A stretch of DNA of 41,645 nt from RHKX01 sp964497825. GTDB lineage: Bacteria > Actinomycetota > Thermoleophilia > Solirubrobacterales > 70-9. This document shows, in pieces, positions 1-8,046 of this stretch. The stretch is taken from assembly GCA_964497825.1 (NCBI GenBank), contig CAZCFA010000021.1, positions 1 through 41,645 of the forward strand. The letters run 5' to 3'. Below the pieces are notes generated by a model. That model saw only the letters and a program-made list of their open reading frames with translations. It searched no databases and was not told the DNA's origin. A program made the position numbers and the translations under genes. Every line of letters starts with the position of its first letter. Position 1 is the first letter of the stretch.

Positions 1-74
1 GCCCCTCGCGGCTCGAGCGCTACGGCGACGACATCCTCGCGATCCTCGACTCGGTCCGCGAGCCGGCGCCGTAG
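1..74 (+). CDS. C-terminal end of an HRDC-domain protein (helicase or RNase D type), partial
   Basis: Only the last 23 codons lie in the window, ending at TAG (72-74). The visible tail contains LERYGDDILAILD, which resembles the last helix of an HRDC domain as found at the C-terminus of RecQ, of actinobacterial UvrD2-like helicases, and of RNase D. HRDC domains bind nucleic acid and usually close the protein, which fits the position here. The fragment is too short to say which enzyme it belongs to. Base composition and frame are like the neighbouring genes. Confidence 0.5.
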   Translation, partial: PSRLERYGDDILAILDSVREPAP

Positions 75-94
75 GCCCGCCGCCCGGCCCGCCC

Positions 95-163
95 GCGCCC
101 GGAATCGCTACCGGATGGCGAGAGCGATTCCAGGCGCGCGAGGGTGCTCAGCGGTTCGCGGCG
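95..163. repeat. Palindromic repeat, copy 1 of a 69-nt unit
   Basis: The left arm gcgcccggaatcgct (95-109) pairs with agcgattccaggcgc (123-137) with one C-A mismatch, leaving a 13-nt loop (accggatggcgag). The unit continues to 163. It lies 3' of the HRDC gene and 3' of the SGNH gene, a REP-like position that could also serve as a bidirectional terminator. Confidence 0.7.
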
Positions 164-308
164 CCGGTGGCGCGGGGCGGGGGGCGGAGTCGGAATGCGG
201 TGCGGGCGCCGCGGCGCCGGCGGCGCGAAGCGATTGGGGCCGCGGCCGGCACCGGCGGCGCGGGAGGCGCCGAGCACGGCGCCCGGCCACGCTCGCGACG
301 GCCCGTCT

Positions 309-377
309 GCGCCGGGAATCGCTACCGGATGGCGAGAGCGATTCCAGGCGCGGGTCGGGGCTCAGCAGTTCGCGGCG
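309..377. repeat. Palindromic repeat, copy 2 of the 69-nt unit
   Basis: The left arm gcgccgggaatcgct (309-323) pairs with agcgattccaggcgc (337-351) with one mismatch. The 13-nt loop is identical to that of copy 1, 214 nt upstream. The outer part of the unit is more diverged than the hairpin, as expected if the stem-loop is the conserved element. Confidence 0.7.
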
Positions 378-491
378 ACCGCGGCGTCCCAGCCGGCGAG
401 GACCTGCTTCGCGCTGCGAGCGGCCCCGCGCGTCCGGCGCAGCTTCGCCTTCGCACGGCCGCCGCGCGCGCTTGCCGCGGGTCGTTCCCTC

Positions 492-1361
492 CTACGGCAA
501 CGGCGAGGGCCCCGGGTCGCCGCTGAGGCAGGCCTGGACGCCGGCGACGATCAGCTGGGCGCGGTAGTCGGCGCCGGCGGCGACCGGGTGGAGGTCGTCG
601 GCCTGCATCAACTCGGGGTGCTCGGCGACGGCGCCGGCCCAGTCCGGGGTCTGCGTTCCCGGCCGCGATGCGGCGAAGTCCCTGACGACGCGGTTCTTGC
701 CGCTGTTGCCGACGCCGTCGACGACGAGGCCGTGGATCGTCGGCACGACCATGCAGCGGTCGCCGACCCGGGCGGCGACCTTGGCGAGGTTGGTGGCGAG
801 GATCTGCGGGTAGGCGGGGTTGTCGTTGGTGCCGGCGTCGAAGACGATCACCGACTGCGAGGCGTCGAAGCTCTCGCGGAACAGGTCGTAGATCTGGTAG
901 CTGTTGTAGCCGCCGACGGCGTTGACGGTGACGTCGATCCCCTGCTGTTTCAGGTAGCGCTCGATGTAGGGGGAGGTGAGGACCTCGAGGCTGTCGCCGA
1001 CGACGAGGACGCCGCCGTCGCCGTCGAGCGGGGCGGGCGCCGTCGGCCGCGGCTCGCGGTCGCGGCGCGAGGCGAGCGCGCCGGCCTGCTCGCGGGCCGA
1101 GCGCCGGCCCGCGGCCGAGCCGTCGGCCCAGCCCTCGTCCGCGGCTCGGGCGCCACCGTCGTCGCGCCCCTGCTGGAGCCCGCGCTCAAGGCCGGTGGCC
1201 ATCGATTCGAGGCTGGCGCGGGCGAACGCCGCGCCGGTCGCCCGCTGCTTGGCGCCGATCGCGTCGGCGTCGTCGGGCCGGCCGGCGGCGCCGAGCAGGT
1301 AGCCGCCCGCGGCCGTCGCGGCGACCAGCAGGACCGCGGCGGCGGTGCCGATCCGGCTCAC
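492..1361 (-). CDS. Membrane-anchored SGNH/GDSL hydrolase with glycine-tetrad repeat
   Basis: A 289-aa protein. An N-terminal hydrophobic segment (about 6-27) is followed by a helix-like region in which Gly or Ala recurs every fourth residue (G57, 61, 65, 69, A73, G77, 81, 85, A89, A93). The SGNH domain has VGDS (nucleophile Ser124), GTND (177-180) and the catalytic pair DDLH (255-258). Proteins of this fold are esterases or acyltransferases; with an N-terminal anchor the catalytic domain should face outward, so a cell-envelope ester is the likely substrate. The GTG start at 1361 overlaps the stop of the upstream gene (GTGA), so the two are probably translationally coupled. A longer frame extends upstream, but it only reads through the neighbour out of frame. 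The substrate is unknown. Confidence 0.8.
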   Translation of the reverse strand: MSRIGTAAAVLLVAATAAGGYLLGAAGRPDDADAIGAKQRATGAAFARASLESMATGLERGLQQGRDDGGARAADEGWADGSAAGRRSAREQAGALASRRDREPRPTAPAPLDGDGGVLVVGDSLEVLTSPYIERYLKQQGIDVTVNAVGGYNSYQIYDLFRESFDASQSVIVFDAGTNDNPAYPQILATNLAKVAARVGDRCMVVPTIHGLVVDGVGNSGKNRVVRDFAASRPGTQTPDWAGAVAEHPELMQADDLHPVAAGADYRAQLIVAGVQACLSGDPGPSPLP

Positions 1362-1732
1362 GGCGCCTCGACCTCGATCGCGGCGAGCTTCGGGGCCTCG
1401 AGGCCGGCCTCGTCGAAGGCCGCCCGGTAGCCGGCGCGGTAGGCGTCGGGGTAGTGCCGCCTGAAGGCGATCTTCTGGGCCCACTCGTAGCCGAGCTCGT
1501 AGCCGCGGCGCCCGCCCGCCTGGGTCCCCGCCCTGGCACCGGCGGCGGCGCCCTCGGCGCGGGCGGCGTCGAGGTCGGCGCCGCCGGCGGCGCCGGCGAA
1601 GTAGCCGGCGACGCCGCCGCCGAGCGCGACCGCAACGATCGCGGCGACGGTGAGGATGCGAGCGCGCCGCGGCGGGGCGGCGCCGATGCCGCCGAGCGTC
1701 ACCCCGGCGCCCTCGCTCCCGATCGCGCTCAC
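1358..1732 (-). CDS. Small membrane protein with (Gxxx)n repeat
   Basis: A 124-aa protein that I do not recognise. A Gly-rich N-terminus is followed by a transmembrane segment (about 25-50), then a region with Gly at 61, 65, 69, 73, 77 and 81 and Ala at 85. This is the same period-4 pattern as in the SGNH protein encoded next. The C-terminal part is Tyr/Arg-rich (AFRRHYPDAYRAGYRAAF). The shared repeat suggests the two proteins pack against each other or use the same helix-packing device. The GTG start at 1732 is supported by a TAACCT hexamer 7 nt upstream. It is first in a two-gene unit and divergent from the acyltransferase gene. Confidence 0.65.
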   Translation of the reverse strand: MSAIGSEGAGVTLGGIGAAPPRRARILTVAAIVAVALGGGVAGYFAGAAGGADLDAARAEGAAAGARAGTQAGGRRGYELGYEWAQKIAFRRHYPDAYRAGYRAAFDEAGLEAPKLAAIEVEAP

Positions 1733-1739
1733 CGCGTGG

Positions 1740-1745
1740 AGGTTA
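1740..1745 (-). promoter_or_regulatory. -10-like hexamer TAACCT
   Basis: It reads TAACCT on the minus strand, 7 nt before the GTG at 1732. This spacing predicts a leaderless mRNA. I see no -35 match. Confidence 0.4.
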
Positions 1746-1852
1746 GAGGCTGGGCTCCGGGGCGACCGCGCCTACCTTCTCGCTTTAATGACGGGGTTGC
1801 GAGGGGCGGCACACACGAGCGAAACGCGCCCTTGTCTCGCACGGATTGACTG

Positions 1853-3943
1853 ATGCCTGCCCCGATCAAGCACGGTGAGCGCTACATGCCGGGACTCGAT
1901 GGCCTGCGGGCCATCGCCGTCGTCGCGGTGATCATCTACCACCTCGGGTTCGAGTGGTTCCCCGGCGGCCTGCTCGGCGTCGGCGTCTTCTTCACGCTGT
2001 CGGGCTACCTGATCACCGACATCCTGCTCAACCAGATCGATCGCGGCGGGATCCGCTTCAAGGCATTCTGGCTGGCGCGGGCGCGGCGCCTGCTGCCGGC
2101 GCTGTTCCTGATGATGATCCTCGTCATCGCCTGGGTGACGGTGTTCGGACCGCACCAGCCGAACGACTTCCGCGGCTCGGCGATCAGCGCCTTCCTCTAC
2201 GTCAACAACTGGTACCTGATCGTCCACGACGTCTCCTACTTCGCCGCTTTCGGGGCGCCGCAGCCGTTCAACCACCTCTGGTCGCTGTCGATCGAGGAGC
2301 AGTTCTACATCGTCTGGCCGCTGGCGATGCTGCTGTTGGCGAAGCTGTTCCCGCGGGTCGAGCCGACGACCGGCGCCCGCTTCCGGATGGCGGCGGCGAC
2401 GCTGGCGCTGGCGCTCGTCTCGATGATCGTGATGATCGTCCTCTACAAGCCGGGCATCGACCCCTCGCGGGTCTACTACGGCACCGACACGCGGGCGCTC
2501 GAGCTGCTGGTCGGGGCGGCGCTGGCGATGGTCTGGCCGAGCCGCCGCCTGCACGCGCGGATCAAGCCCGAGGCGCGGCGGGTGATCGACGGCGCCGGCG
2601 TGATCGGGCTGATCGCGATCCTGCTGATGTTCCTGCGCTCGCAGGAGTTCTCGCCGTTTCTGTACCGCGGCGGCTTCATGCTGCTCTCGATCGCCACCGC
2701 GGTCGTCGTCGCCGCGCTCGCCCATCCGGCCTCGCGGCTCGGCCCGGTCATCGGCTGCACGCCGATGCGCTGGGTCGGCGAGCGCTCATACGGCATCTAC
2801 CTGTGGCACTTCCCGATCATCGTCCTGACCACGCCCGAGGGCGCCGAGGGCGTCGATCTGCCGCGCGCCCTGCTCCAGGTCGCCGCCACCTTCGTGGTCG
2901 CCGCGCTGTCGTGGAGGTACGTCGAGAACCCGATCCGCCACGGCGCCCTGGCGCGGATCTGGCGCCAGTACCGGGCCGGGCGCTGGCGCCGCGAGCGGAT
3001 CACGCGCCGCGGCTGGGCGGCGCTGGCGGGCTGCGCGGCGATCGTCGTCGCCGCGCTCGCCGGCCTCGCCGGGGCCGGCGTCGCCGAGGACGCGAAGGCC
3101 CCCGGCGACGTCTCGGTCGCGACCACCGTCACCGGCGAGTCCGATGCCGACGCCGAGGCCGCCAACCGGACGATCTGCAACGGCGTCGTCCTGATCGGCG
3201 ACTCGACCTCGGAGGGGCTGGTCTCGGATGAGTACCTGCCGCGGAAGAAGCAGATCGCGGCCCAGTTCGCGCGGGTCGGCGCCAACACCGCCCACCTCGA
3301 GGTCTCCGGCGCGCGCTCGATCTACGAGCGCTTCGAGGGCCTGCCGAACGCGCAGGAGGTGGCGCAGGACTGGCGCAGCCGCAAGTTCGACGGCTGCTGG
3401 GTCTTCGCGCTGGGGACGAACGAGGCGGCGAACGTCTCGGCCGGCTCGAACGTCGGCTACGACGAGCGCATCAACTCGATGATGGCGGTCGCCCACGGCG
3501 ACCCGGTGCTCTGGGTCAACGTCAAGTCGATCGTGCCCGACGGCCCCTACGCCGCCCAGAACATGAAGAGCTGGGACGCGGCCCTGCTCCGTGCCTGCAA
3601 CCGCTACCCGAACATGCGGATCTACGACTGGGCGTCGGACGTCCGCGACCAGTGGTTCATCGACGACGGCATCCACTTCACCAGCCAGGGCTACGCGCAG
3701 CGCGGCAAGCTGATCGCCGACGCGCTGCTGACCGCGTTCCCCGCCGACGCCGACCCGCCGGCCGAGACCGACAGCTCCGACTGCCTGATCGACCCTGATT
3801 CGAAGGCGATCGCGGCGGCGACCGCCGACCGCGGCCGCGGCAAGAAGCGGGGCGGCGGCCGCGGCGCCGCGACGAGCGACGGCGCCGCGACGAGCGACGG
3901 CGCCGGGACGACGACCGCGCCCGAGACGACGACCGCGGGCTGA
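1853..3943 (+). CDS. Acyltransferase-3 / SGNH fusion (OatA/OafA-like O-acyltransferase)
   Basis: A 696-aa membrane enzyme. Residues 1 to about 400 form an acyltransferase-3 domain with many membrane spans (GLDGLRAIAVV near the start, then FFTLSGYLIT and FNHLWSLSIEEQFYIVWPL). Residues of about 430-640 form an extracytoplasmic SGNH domain with GDSTS, GTNE and DDGIH. The architecture is that of peptidoglycan or polysaccharide O-acetyltransferases such as OatA and OafB, which pass an acyl group across the membrane and onto a glycan. The tail is low complexity, with a tandem GAATSD repeat and Thr-rich end. Start ATG 1853; a second in-frame Met lies just before GLDGLRA. It is divergent from a gene pair that also encodes an SGNH protein, which suggests linked acylation and deacylation. 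The acceptor glycan is unknown. Confidence 0.85.
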   Translation: MPAPIKHGERYMPGLDGLRAIAVVAVIIYHLGFEWFPGGLLGVGVFFTLSGYLITDILLNQIDRGGIRFKAFWLARARRLLPALFLMMILVIAWVTVFGPHQPNDFRGSAISAFLYVNNWYLIVHDVSYFAAFGAPQPFNHLWSLSIEEQFYIVWPLAMLLLAKLFPRVEPTTGARFRMAAATLALALVSMIVMIVLYKPGIDPSRVYYGTDTRALELLVGAALAMVWPSRRLHARIKPEARRVIDGAGVIGLIAILLMFLRSQEFSPFLYRGGFMLLSIATAVVVAALAHPASRLGPVIGCTPMRWVGERSYGIYLWHFPIIVLTTPEGAEGVDLPRALLQVAATFVVAALSWRYVENPIRHGALARIWRQYRAGRWRRERITRRGWAALAGCAAIVVAALAGLAGAGVAEDAKAPGDVSVATTVTGESDADAEAANRTICNGVVLIGDSTSEGLVSDEYLPRKKQIAAQFARVGANTAHLEVSGARSIYERFEGLPNAQEVAQDWRSRKFDGCWVFALGTNEAANVSAGSNVGYDERINSMMAVAHGDPVLWVNVKSIVPDGPYAAQNMKSWDAALLRACNRYPNMRIYDWASDVRDQWFIDDGIHFTSQGYAQRGKLIADALLTAFPADADPPAETDSSDCLIDPDSKAIAAATADRGRGKKRGGGRGAATSDGAATSDGAGTTTAPETTTAG

Positions 3944-3965
3944 GCCGGGCGGGACGACCGCGGGC

Positions 3966-3979
3966 TGAGCCCGGCGGAC
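3966..3979 (+). repeat. 14-nt sequence shared with the 34.2-kb repeats
   Basis: TGAGCCCGGCGGAC here matches the short unit found five times between 34197 and 34356. It may be a fragment of the same dispersed element or a chance match in GC-rich DNA. Confidence 0.25.
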
Positions 3980-4045
3980 CGCGGCGCGGCCGTGGCGGCG
4001 CCCGGCGGCCGAGACCGGCCGCGGACCGGCCGCGGGACCTGTCAA

Positions 4046-4051
4046 TACGCT
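4046..4051 (+). promoter_or_regulatory. -10-like hexamer TACGCT before metG
   Basis: A TANNNT match 11 nt before the metG ATG, giving a predicted leader of only a few nucleotides. No Shine-Dalgarno is visible in that gap. Confidence 0.4.
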
Positions 4052-4062
4052 TCAGCGCCCGC

Positions 4063-5568
4063 ATGTCGTTCTACGTGACCACGCCGATCTACTACGTCAA
4101 CGCCGAGCCCCACCTCGGCCACGCCTACACGACGATCGGCGCCGACATCCTCGCCCGCCACATGCGCCAGCGCGGCGAGGACGTGTTCTTTCTGACCGGG
4201 ACCGACGAGCACGGCGAGCCGGTCGCGCAGGCGGCCGAGCGCCACGGGGTCGAGCCGCGCGCGCTCGCCGACCGCAACTCGCAGCGGTTCCGCGACCTGA
4301 TGCCGCGGATCGAGGCGTCGGTCGACTTCTTCATCCGCACCAGCGACCCCGAGCACGTCGCCGGCGTGCAGGCGGTGATGCAGCGGATCCATGAAAACGG
4401 CCACACCTACCAGGGCACCTACGAGGGCTACTACTGCCCGCGCTGCGCCGACTTCAAGACGGCGAGCGAGCTGCTCGAGGGCAACCGCTGCCCGATCCAC
4501 GAGATCGAGCTCGAGCTCGAGACCGAGCAGAACTGGTTCTTCCGCCTCTCGAGCTTCCAGGAGCCGCTCGAGCGGCTCTACGCCGAGCGCCCCGACTTCG
4601 TCCGCCCCGAGTTCCGCCGCAACGAGGCGCTGGCGTTCATCAGGGGCGGCCTCGAGGACGTCTCGCTGACCCGGCCGAAGCTCGACTGGGGGGTGCCGGC
4701 GCCGTGGGATCCCGAGCAGGTGATCTACGTCTGGTTCGACGCGCTGCTCAACTACTACACGGCGCTCTCCTACGCGCGGCCGGGCGAGGACCTGACCGCC
4801 GCCTTCTGGCCCTGCGACCTGCACGTGATGGCGAAGGACATCCTCAAGTTCCACGCGGTCTTCTGGCCGGCCCTGCTGCTGGCGGCCGAGCTGCCGCTGC
4901 CGCGGGCGCTCTACGTCCACGGCTTTTTGCTGATGGACGACAAGAAGATGTCGAAGTCACTCGGCAACGTGCTCGACCCGTTCGAGGTGATCGACCGCTT
5001 CGGCTCCGACGCGCTGCGCTTCTACTGCTTCCGCGAGGTCTCGTTCGGCCAGGACGGCTCGATCTCCCCGGCCGGGTTCGAGGCCCGCTACGAGAACGAG
5101 CTCGCCAACGACTTCGGCAACCTCGCGAGCCGGACGCTGGCGATGATCGAGCGCTACCGCGGCGGCGTCGTCCCCGCGGGCGCGATCGACGAGGCGCTGG
5201 CCGGCGGCGACGACGGCCTGGCGCCGCTGCGCGACCGCTTCTGCGAGCTGCTCGACGGCTACGAGATCACGCGCGCGCTGGAGCTGGCCTGGGCGGCGGT
5301 CCGGCGGCTCAACCGCTACGTCGAGGAGATGCGGCCCTGGGACCTCGCCAAGGACGGGGGCGACGGCGCCGCGCTCGACGACGTCCTCTACAACCTCGCC
5401 GAGGGGCTGCGCGTCGTCACGCTGCTGCTGCACGCCTACCTGCCGAGCGCCGGCGACCGGCTGCTGGACGCGCTCGGCGAGCCCGGCCGCGCCCTCGCGA
5501 GCTTCGGCTCGCGCGGCGGCGGCGCCCGCGTCGAGCGGATCCCGGCGCTGTTCCCGAAGCTCGACTAG
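4063..5568 (+). CDS. metG: Methionyl-tRNA synthetase
   Basis: A 501-aa class I aminoacyl-tRNA synthetase that charges tRNA-Met in the cytoplasm. The HIGH motif appears as HLGH (residues 17-20) with the typical FYVTTPIYYVN start. A zinc-knuckle insert has CPRC and a later CPIH. KMSKS lies at about 295-299 (DDKKMSKSLGN). It ends after the anticodon-binding helical domain, so it lacks the C-terminal dimerisation domain of longer homologues, which is normal for actinobacterial short MetRS. It opens the metG-tatD-rsmA-ispE block. Confidence 0.97.
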   Translation: MSFYVTTPIYYVNAEPHLGHAYTTIGADILARHMRQRGEDVFFLTGTDEHGEPVAQAAERHGVEPRALADRNSQRFRDLMPRIEASVDFFIRTSDPEHVAGVQAVMQRIHENGHTYQGTYEGYYCPRCADFKTASELLEGNRCPIHEIELELETEQNWFFRLSSFQEPLERLYAERPDFVRPEFRRNEALAFIRGGLEDVSLTRPKLDWGVPAPWDPEQVIYVWFDALLNYYTALSYARPGEDLTAAFWPCDLHVMAKDILKFHAVFWPALLLAAELPLPRALYVHGFLLMDDKKMSKSLGNVLDPFEVIDRFGSDALRFYCFREVSFGQDGSISPAGFEARYENELANDFGNLASRTLAMIERYRGGVVPAGAIDEALAGGDDGLAPLRDRFCELLDGYEITRALELAWAAVRRLNRYVEEMRPWDLAKDGGDGAALDDVLYNLAEGLRVVTLLLHAYLPSAGDRLLDALGEPGRALASFGSRGGGARVERIPALFPKLD

Positions 5569-5587
5569 GGAAGGCCGCGCCCGCCCG

Positions 5588-6370
5588 ATGATCGATTCGC
5601 ACTGCCACCTCGGCGTCTGCAAGCCGCCGGCCGCCGAGCTCGTCGCCGCGGCGCGGCGGCTCGGCGTCGAGCGGATGCTGACGGTCGGGCTCGACGAGGC
5701 CTCGAACGAGGACGCGATCGAGATCGCCCGCGAGCACGAGGGCGTCTTCGTCGCGGTCGGCCGCCACCCGAACTCGGCGCGCGGCTTCGACGCGGCGGCG
5801 GCGGACGCGATCGAGCGGCTCGCGGCCGACCCGCGCGTGCGGGCGATCGGCGAGACCGGGCTCGACTTCTACCGCGAGGGCGCGCCCGAGGGCGATCAGC
5901 TGCGCGCGTTCGAGGCCCAGATCGGGATCGCCCGCCGCAGCGGGCTGCCGCTGGTGATCCACGTGCGCGACTCGAGCGGGCCCGGAGCGGGCCGCGCCGT
6001 CGCCGACTGCTTCGAGCTGCTCGCCGCCGAGGCCGGCGGCGTCGAGGTGATCCTGCACTGCTTCTCGGCGACTGCCGAGCGCGCGGCGGAGGCGGCCGGG
6101 CGCGGCTGGCACATCTCGTTCGCCGGCAACGTCACCTACCCGAGCGCGGGCGAGCTGCGCGAGGCGGCGGCGCTGGTTCCCGACGAGCTGCTGCTGGTCG
6201 AGACCGACAGCCCGTTCCTGGCGCCGCAGCCCCTGCGCGGCAAGCCGAACGCGCCGGCCAACGTCGTCCACACGGCCGAGGCGCTGGCCGAGCTTCGCGG
6301 CGTCTCCTACGCCGAGCTCGACGCGACGGTGACCGCCAACGCCGCGAGGCTTTTCGGCTGGAGCGAGTGA
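5588..6370 (+). CDS. tatD: TatD-family metal-dependent deoxyribonuclease
   Basis: A 260-aa TIM-barrel metal hydrolase. The metal-ligand motifs are in order: SHCHL near the start (HxH), GETGLDFYRE (Glu), PLVIHVRDS (His), VILHCFS (His) and ETDSPFLAP (Asp). Family members are 3'-5' exonucleases linked to DNA repair and to turnover of damaged nucleic acids. The ATG at 5588 lies 19 bp after metG. The metG-tatD-rsmA order is conserved in actinobacteria, where rpf often sits between tatD and rsmA; no rpf is present here. Confidence 0.93.
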   Translation: MIDSHCHLGVCKPPAAELVAAARRLGVERMLTVGLDEASNEDAIEIAREHEGVFVAVGRHPNSARGFDAAAADAIERLAADPRVRAIGETGLDFYREGAPEGDQLRAFEAQIGIARRSGLPLVIHVRDSSGPGAGRAVADCFELLAAEAGGVEVILHCFSATAERAAEAAGRGWHISFAGNVTYPSAGELREAAALVPDELLLVETDSPFLAPQPLRGKPNAPANVVHTAEALAELRGVSYAELDATVTANAARLFGWSE

Positions 6371-6382
6371 GAACCTGAGGCC

Positions 6383-7198
6383 GTGGTCCGGCTCGGGCAG
6401 AACTTCCTCGCCGACCCGAACCTGCTCGCGGCGATCGTCGCCGACGCCGCGCTCGAGCCCGGCGACGTCGTGCTCGAGGTCGGCGGCGGCGAGGGCGCGC
6501 TGACCGAGCGGCTCGCCGAGCGGGTCGCGCACCTGCACGTGATCGAGCTCGACGAGCGCCTGCGCGAGCCGCTCGGCGCGATCGCGGCGGCCAACGCCGG
6601 CGTCACGGTGAGCTGGGCCGACGCGATGGACGCCGATCTCGGCGCGCTCGCGCCGGCGCCGACGGCGATGGTCGCCAACCTCCCCTACGCGGTGGCGACG
6701 CCGGTGCTGCTGCGGACGATCGTCGAGCTGCCCGGGCTGAGCCGCTGGACGGTGATGGTCCAGCGCGAGATCGCCGAGCGGCTGCGGGCGCGGCCGGGGA
6801 CGCGCGCCTACGGCTCCGCCAGCGTCCTCGTCCAGCTCGCCTGCGAGGTGCGGATGCTGCGCACCGTCGATCCGGCCGTCTTCAGGCCGCGGCCGCGGGT
6901 CGAGTCGGCGGTGCTGACGCTGCGGCGCCGCGCCCAGGCGCCGCCCGAGCGCGCCCGCCGGCTGATCCGCGACGGCTTCGCGCACCGTCGCAAGGCGCTG
7001 CCGCGCTCGCTCGAGCTGGCGGCGCGACGCCGCGCCGCCGAGGCCGAGCGGGCCGATCTGGCGCCGCCGCGGCCGCGGCCGGCCGAGCTCCGGCACGGCT
7101 GCCGCGAGGCGCTCGGGCGGCTCGGCCTGCCGGCCGACGCCCGGGCCGAGATGCTGACCCCGGCCCAGCACCTGGCGCTGGCGGAGGCGATCGGATGA
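6383..7198 (+). CDS. rsmA: 16S rRNA (adenine1518/1519-N6,N6)-dimethyltransferase
   Basis: A 271-aa RsmA/KsgA. The N-terminus carries LGQNFLADPN, a family hallmark. The SAM-binding motif is VLEVGGGEGALTERL and catalytic motif IV is NLPY. It dimethylates two adjacent adenines in the 3' hairpin of 16S rRNA during 30S maturation. The GTG at 6383 is the only reasonable start, because an in-frame TGA lies five codons upstream. The N-terminus is shorter than in E. coli. Its stop overlaps the ispE start (ATGA). Confidence 0.95.
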   Translation: MVRLGQNFLADPNLLAAIVADAALEPGDVVLEVGGGEGALTERLAERVAHLHVIELDERLREPLGAIAAANAGVTVSWADAMDADLGALAPAPTAMVANLPYAVATPVLLRTIVELPGLSRWTVMVQREIAERLRARPGTRAYGSASVLVQLACEVRMLRTVDPAVFRPRPRVESAVLTLRRRAQAPPERARRLIRDGFAHRRKALPRSLELAARRRAAEAERADLAPPRPRPAELRHGCREALGRLGLPADARAEMLTPAQHLALAEAIG

Positions 7199-8046
7199 GC
7201 GGCGCGCTGACGGCGCCGGCCAAGCTCAACCTCTGCCTCTACCTCGGCGGGGTCCGCGGCGACGGCCTGCACGAGCTCTGCTCGGTCTTCGCCCCGATCT
7301 CGCTCGCCGACCGGCTCACGGTCGGCGCGGCCGGCGGCGGCGGCGACGAGGTCGTCTGCCCCGGCATCGCCGCGCCCGACCTGACCGCGCGGGCGCTGGC
7401 GGCGCTGCGCGCGGCGGGCTGGGGGCGGGCGCCGCTGCGGATCGAGGTCGACAAGCGGATCCCGCTCGCCGCCGGCCTCGGCGGCGGCAGCGCCGACGCG
7501 GCGGCGGTGCTGCGGCTCGCCGCCGACGACCTGCCCGGCGCCGAGCTGGCGCGGATCGCCGCCGCGCTCGGCGCCGACGTGCCCGCGCAGATCGACCCCC
7601 GCTTCAGCCTCGTCGGCGGCGCCGGCGAGCGGGTGACGCCGCTGCCCGAGCCGGAGCCGTTCGCGCTCGTGCTGGTCTTCGACCGCGAGGGCCTGCCGAC
7701 GCCCGCGGTCTTCGCCGAGGCCGACCGGCTCGGCCTGGCCCGGGCCGCCGCCGAGCTCGACGAGCGCCGCGCCGCGCTCGCGGCCGCGTTCGCCGCCGGC
7801 GGCGACGTCCGCGGGCGCCGCGAGCTGCTCGTCAACGATCTCGCCGCGGCGGCGATCTCGCTGCGACCGTCGATCGCCGGCACGCTCGAGGCGCTCGAGA
7901 CGGCCGGGGCCGAGCTCGCCCGCGTGACCGGCTCGGGGCCGACCGCGTTCGGCCTGTTCGGCTCGGCCGCCGCCGCCGAGCGCGCCGCCGCCGAGCTTCG
8001 CGCCGGCGGCCGCGAGGCGGTCGTCGCCCGGGGGGGCGCGGGCTGA
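7195..8046 (+). CDS. ispE: 4-diphosphocytidyl-2-C-methyl-D-erythritol kinase
   Basis: A 283-aa GHMP kinase of the MEP isoprenoid pathway. It phosphorylates the 2-OH of CDP-methylerythritol. The N-terminus (APAKLNLCLYLGG) is typical, and the ATP-binding motif PLAAGLGGGSADAAAVLR lies at about residues 89-106. The C-terminal GHMP motif is VTGSGPTAFGLF. The ATG overlaps the rsmA stop, and its own stop overlaps the next start (TGATG), so four genes run as one translationally coupled chain. Confidence 0.95.
   Translation: MSGALTAPAKLNLCLYLGGVRGDGLHELCSVFAPISLADRLTVGAAGGGGDEVVCPGIAAPDLTARALAALRAAGWGRAPLRIEVDKRIPLAAGLGGGSADAAAVLRLAADDLPGAELARIAAALGADVPAQIDPRFSLVGGAGERVTPLPEPEPFALVLVFDREGLPTPAVFAEADRLGLARAAAELDERRAALAAAFAAGGDVRGRRELLVNDLAAAAISLRPSIAGTLEALETAGAELARVTGSGPTAFGLFGSAAAAERAAAELRAGGREAVVARGGAG

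Larger units (their letters stand above)
75..491. other. Convergent intergenic region with two hairpin repeats
   Basis: This 417-bp stretch separates two convergent genes. I see no convincing gene in it. Its notable content is a 69-nt direct repeat at 95-163 and 309-377, each copy opening with a 15-bp imperfect palindrome. The second part of each copy shares ctcagc(g/a)gttcgcggcg. The rest is very GC-rich and shows no U-tract terminator. Confidence 0.6.
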
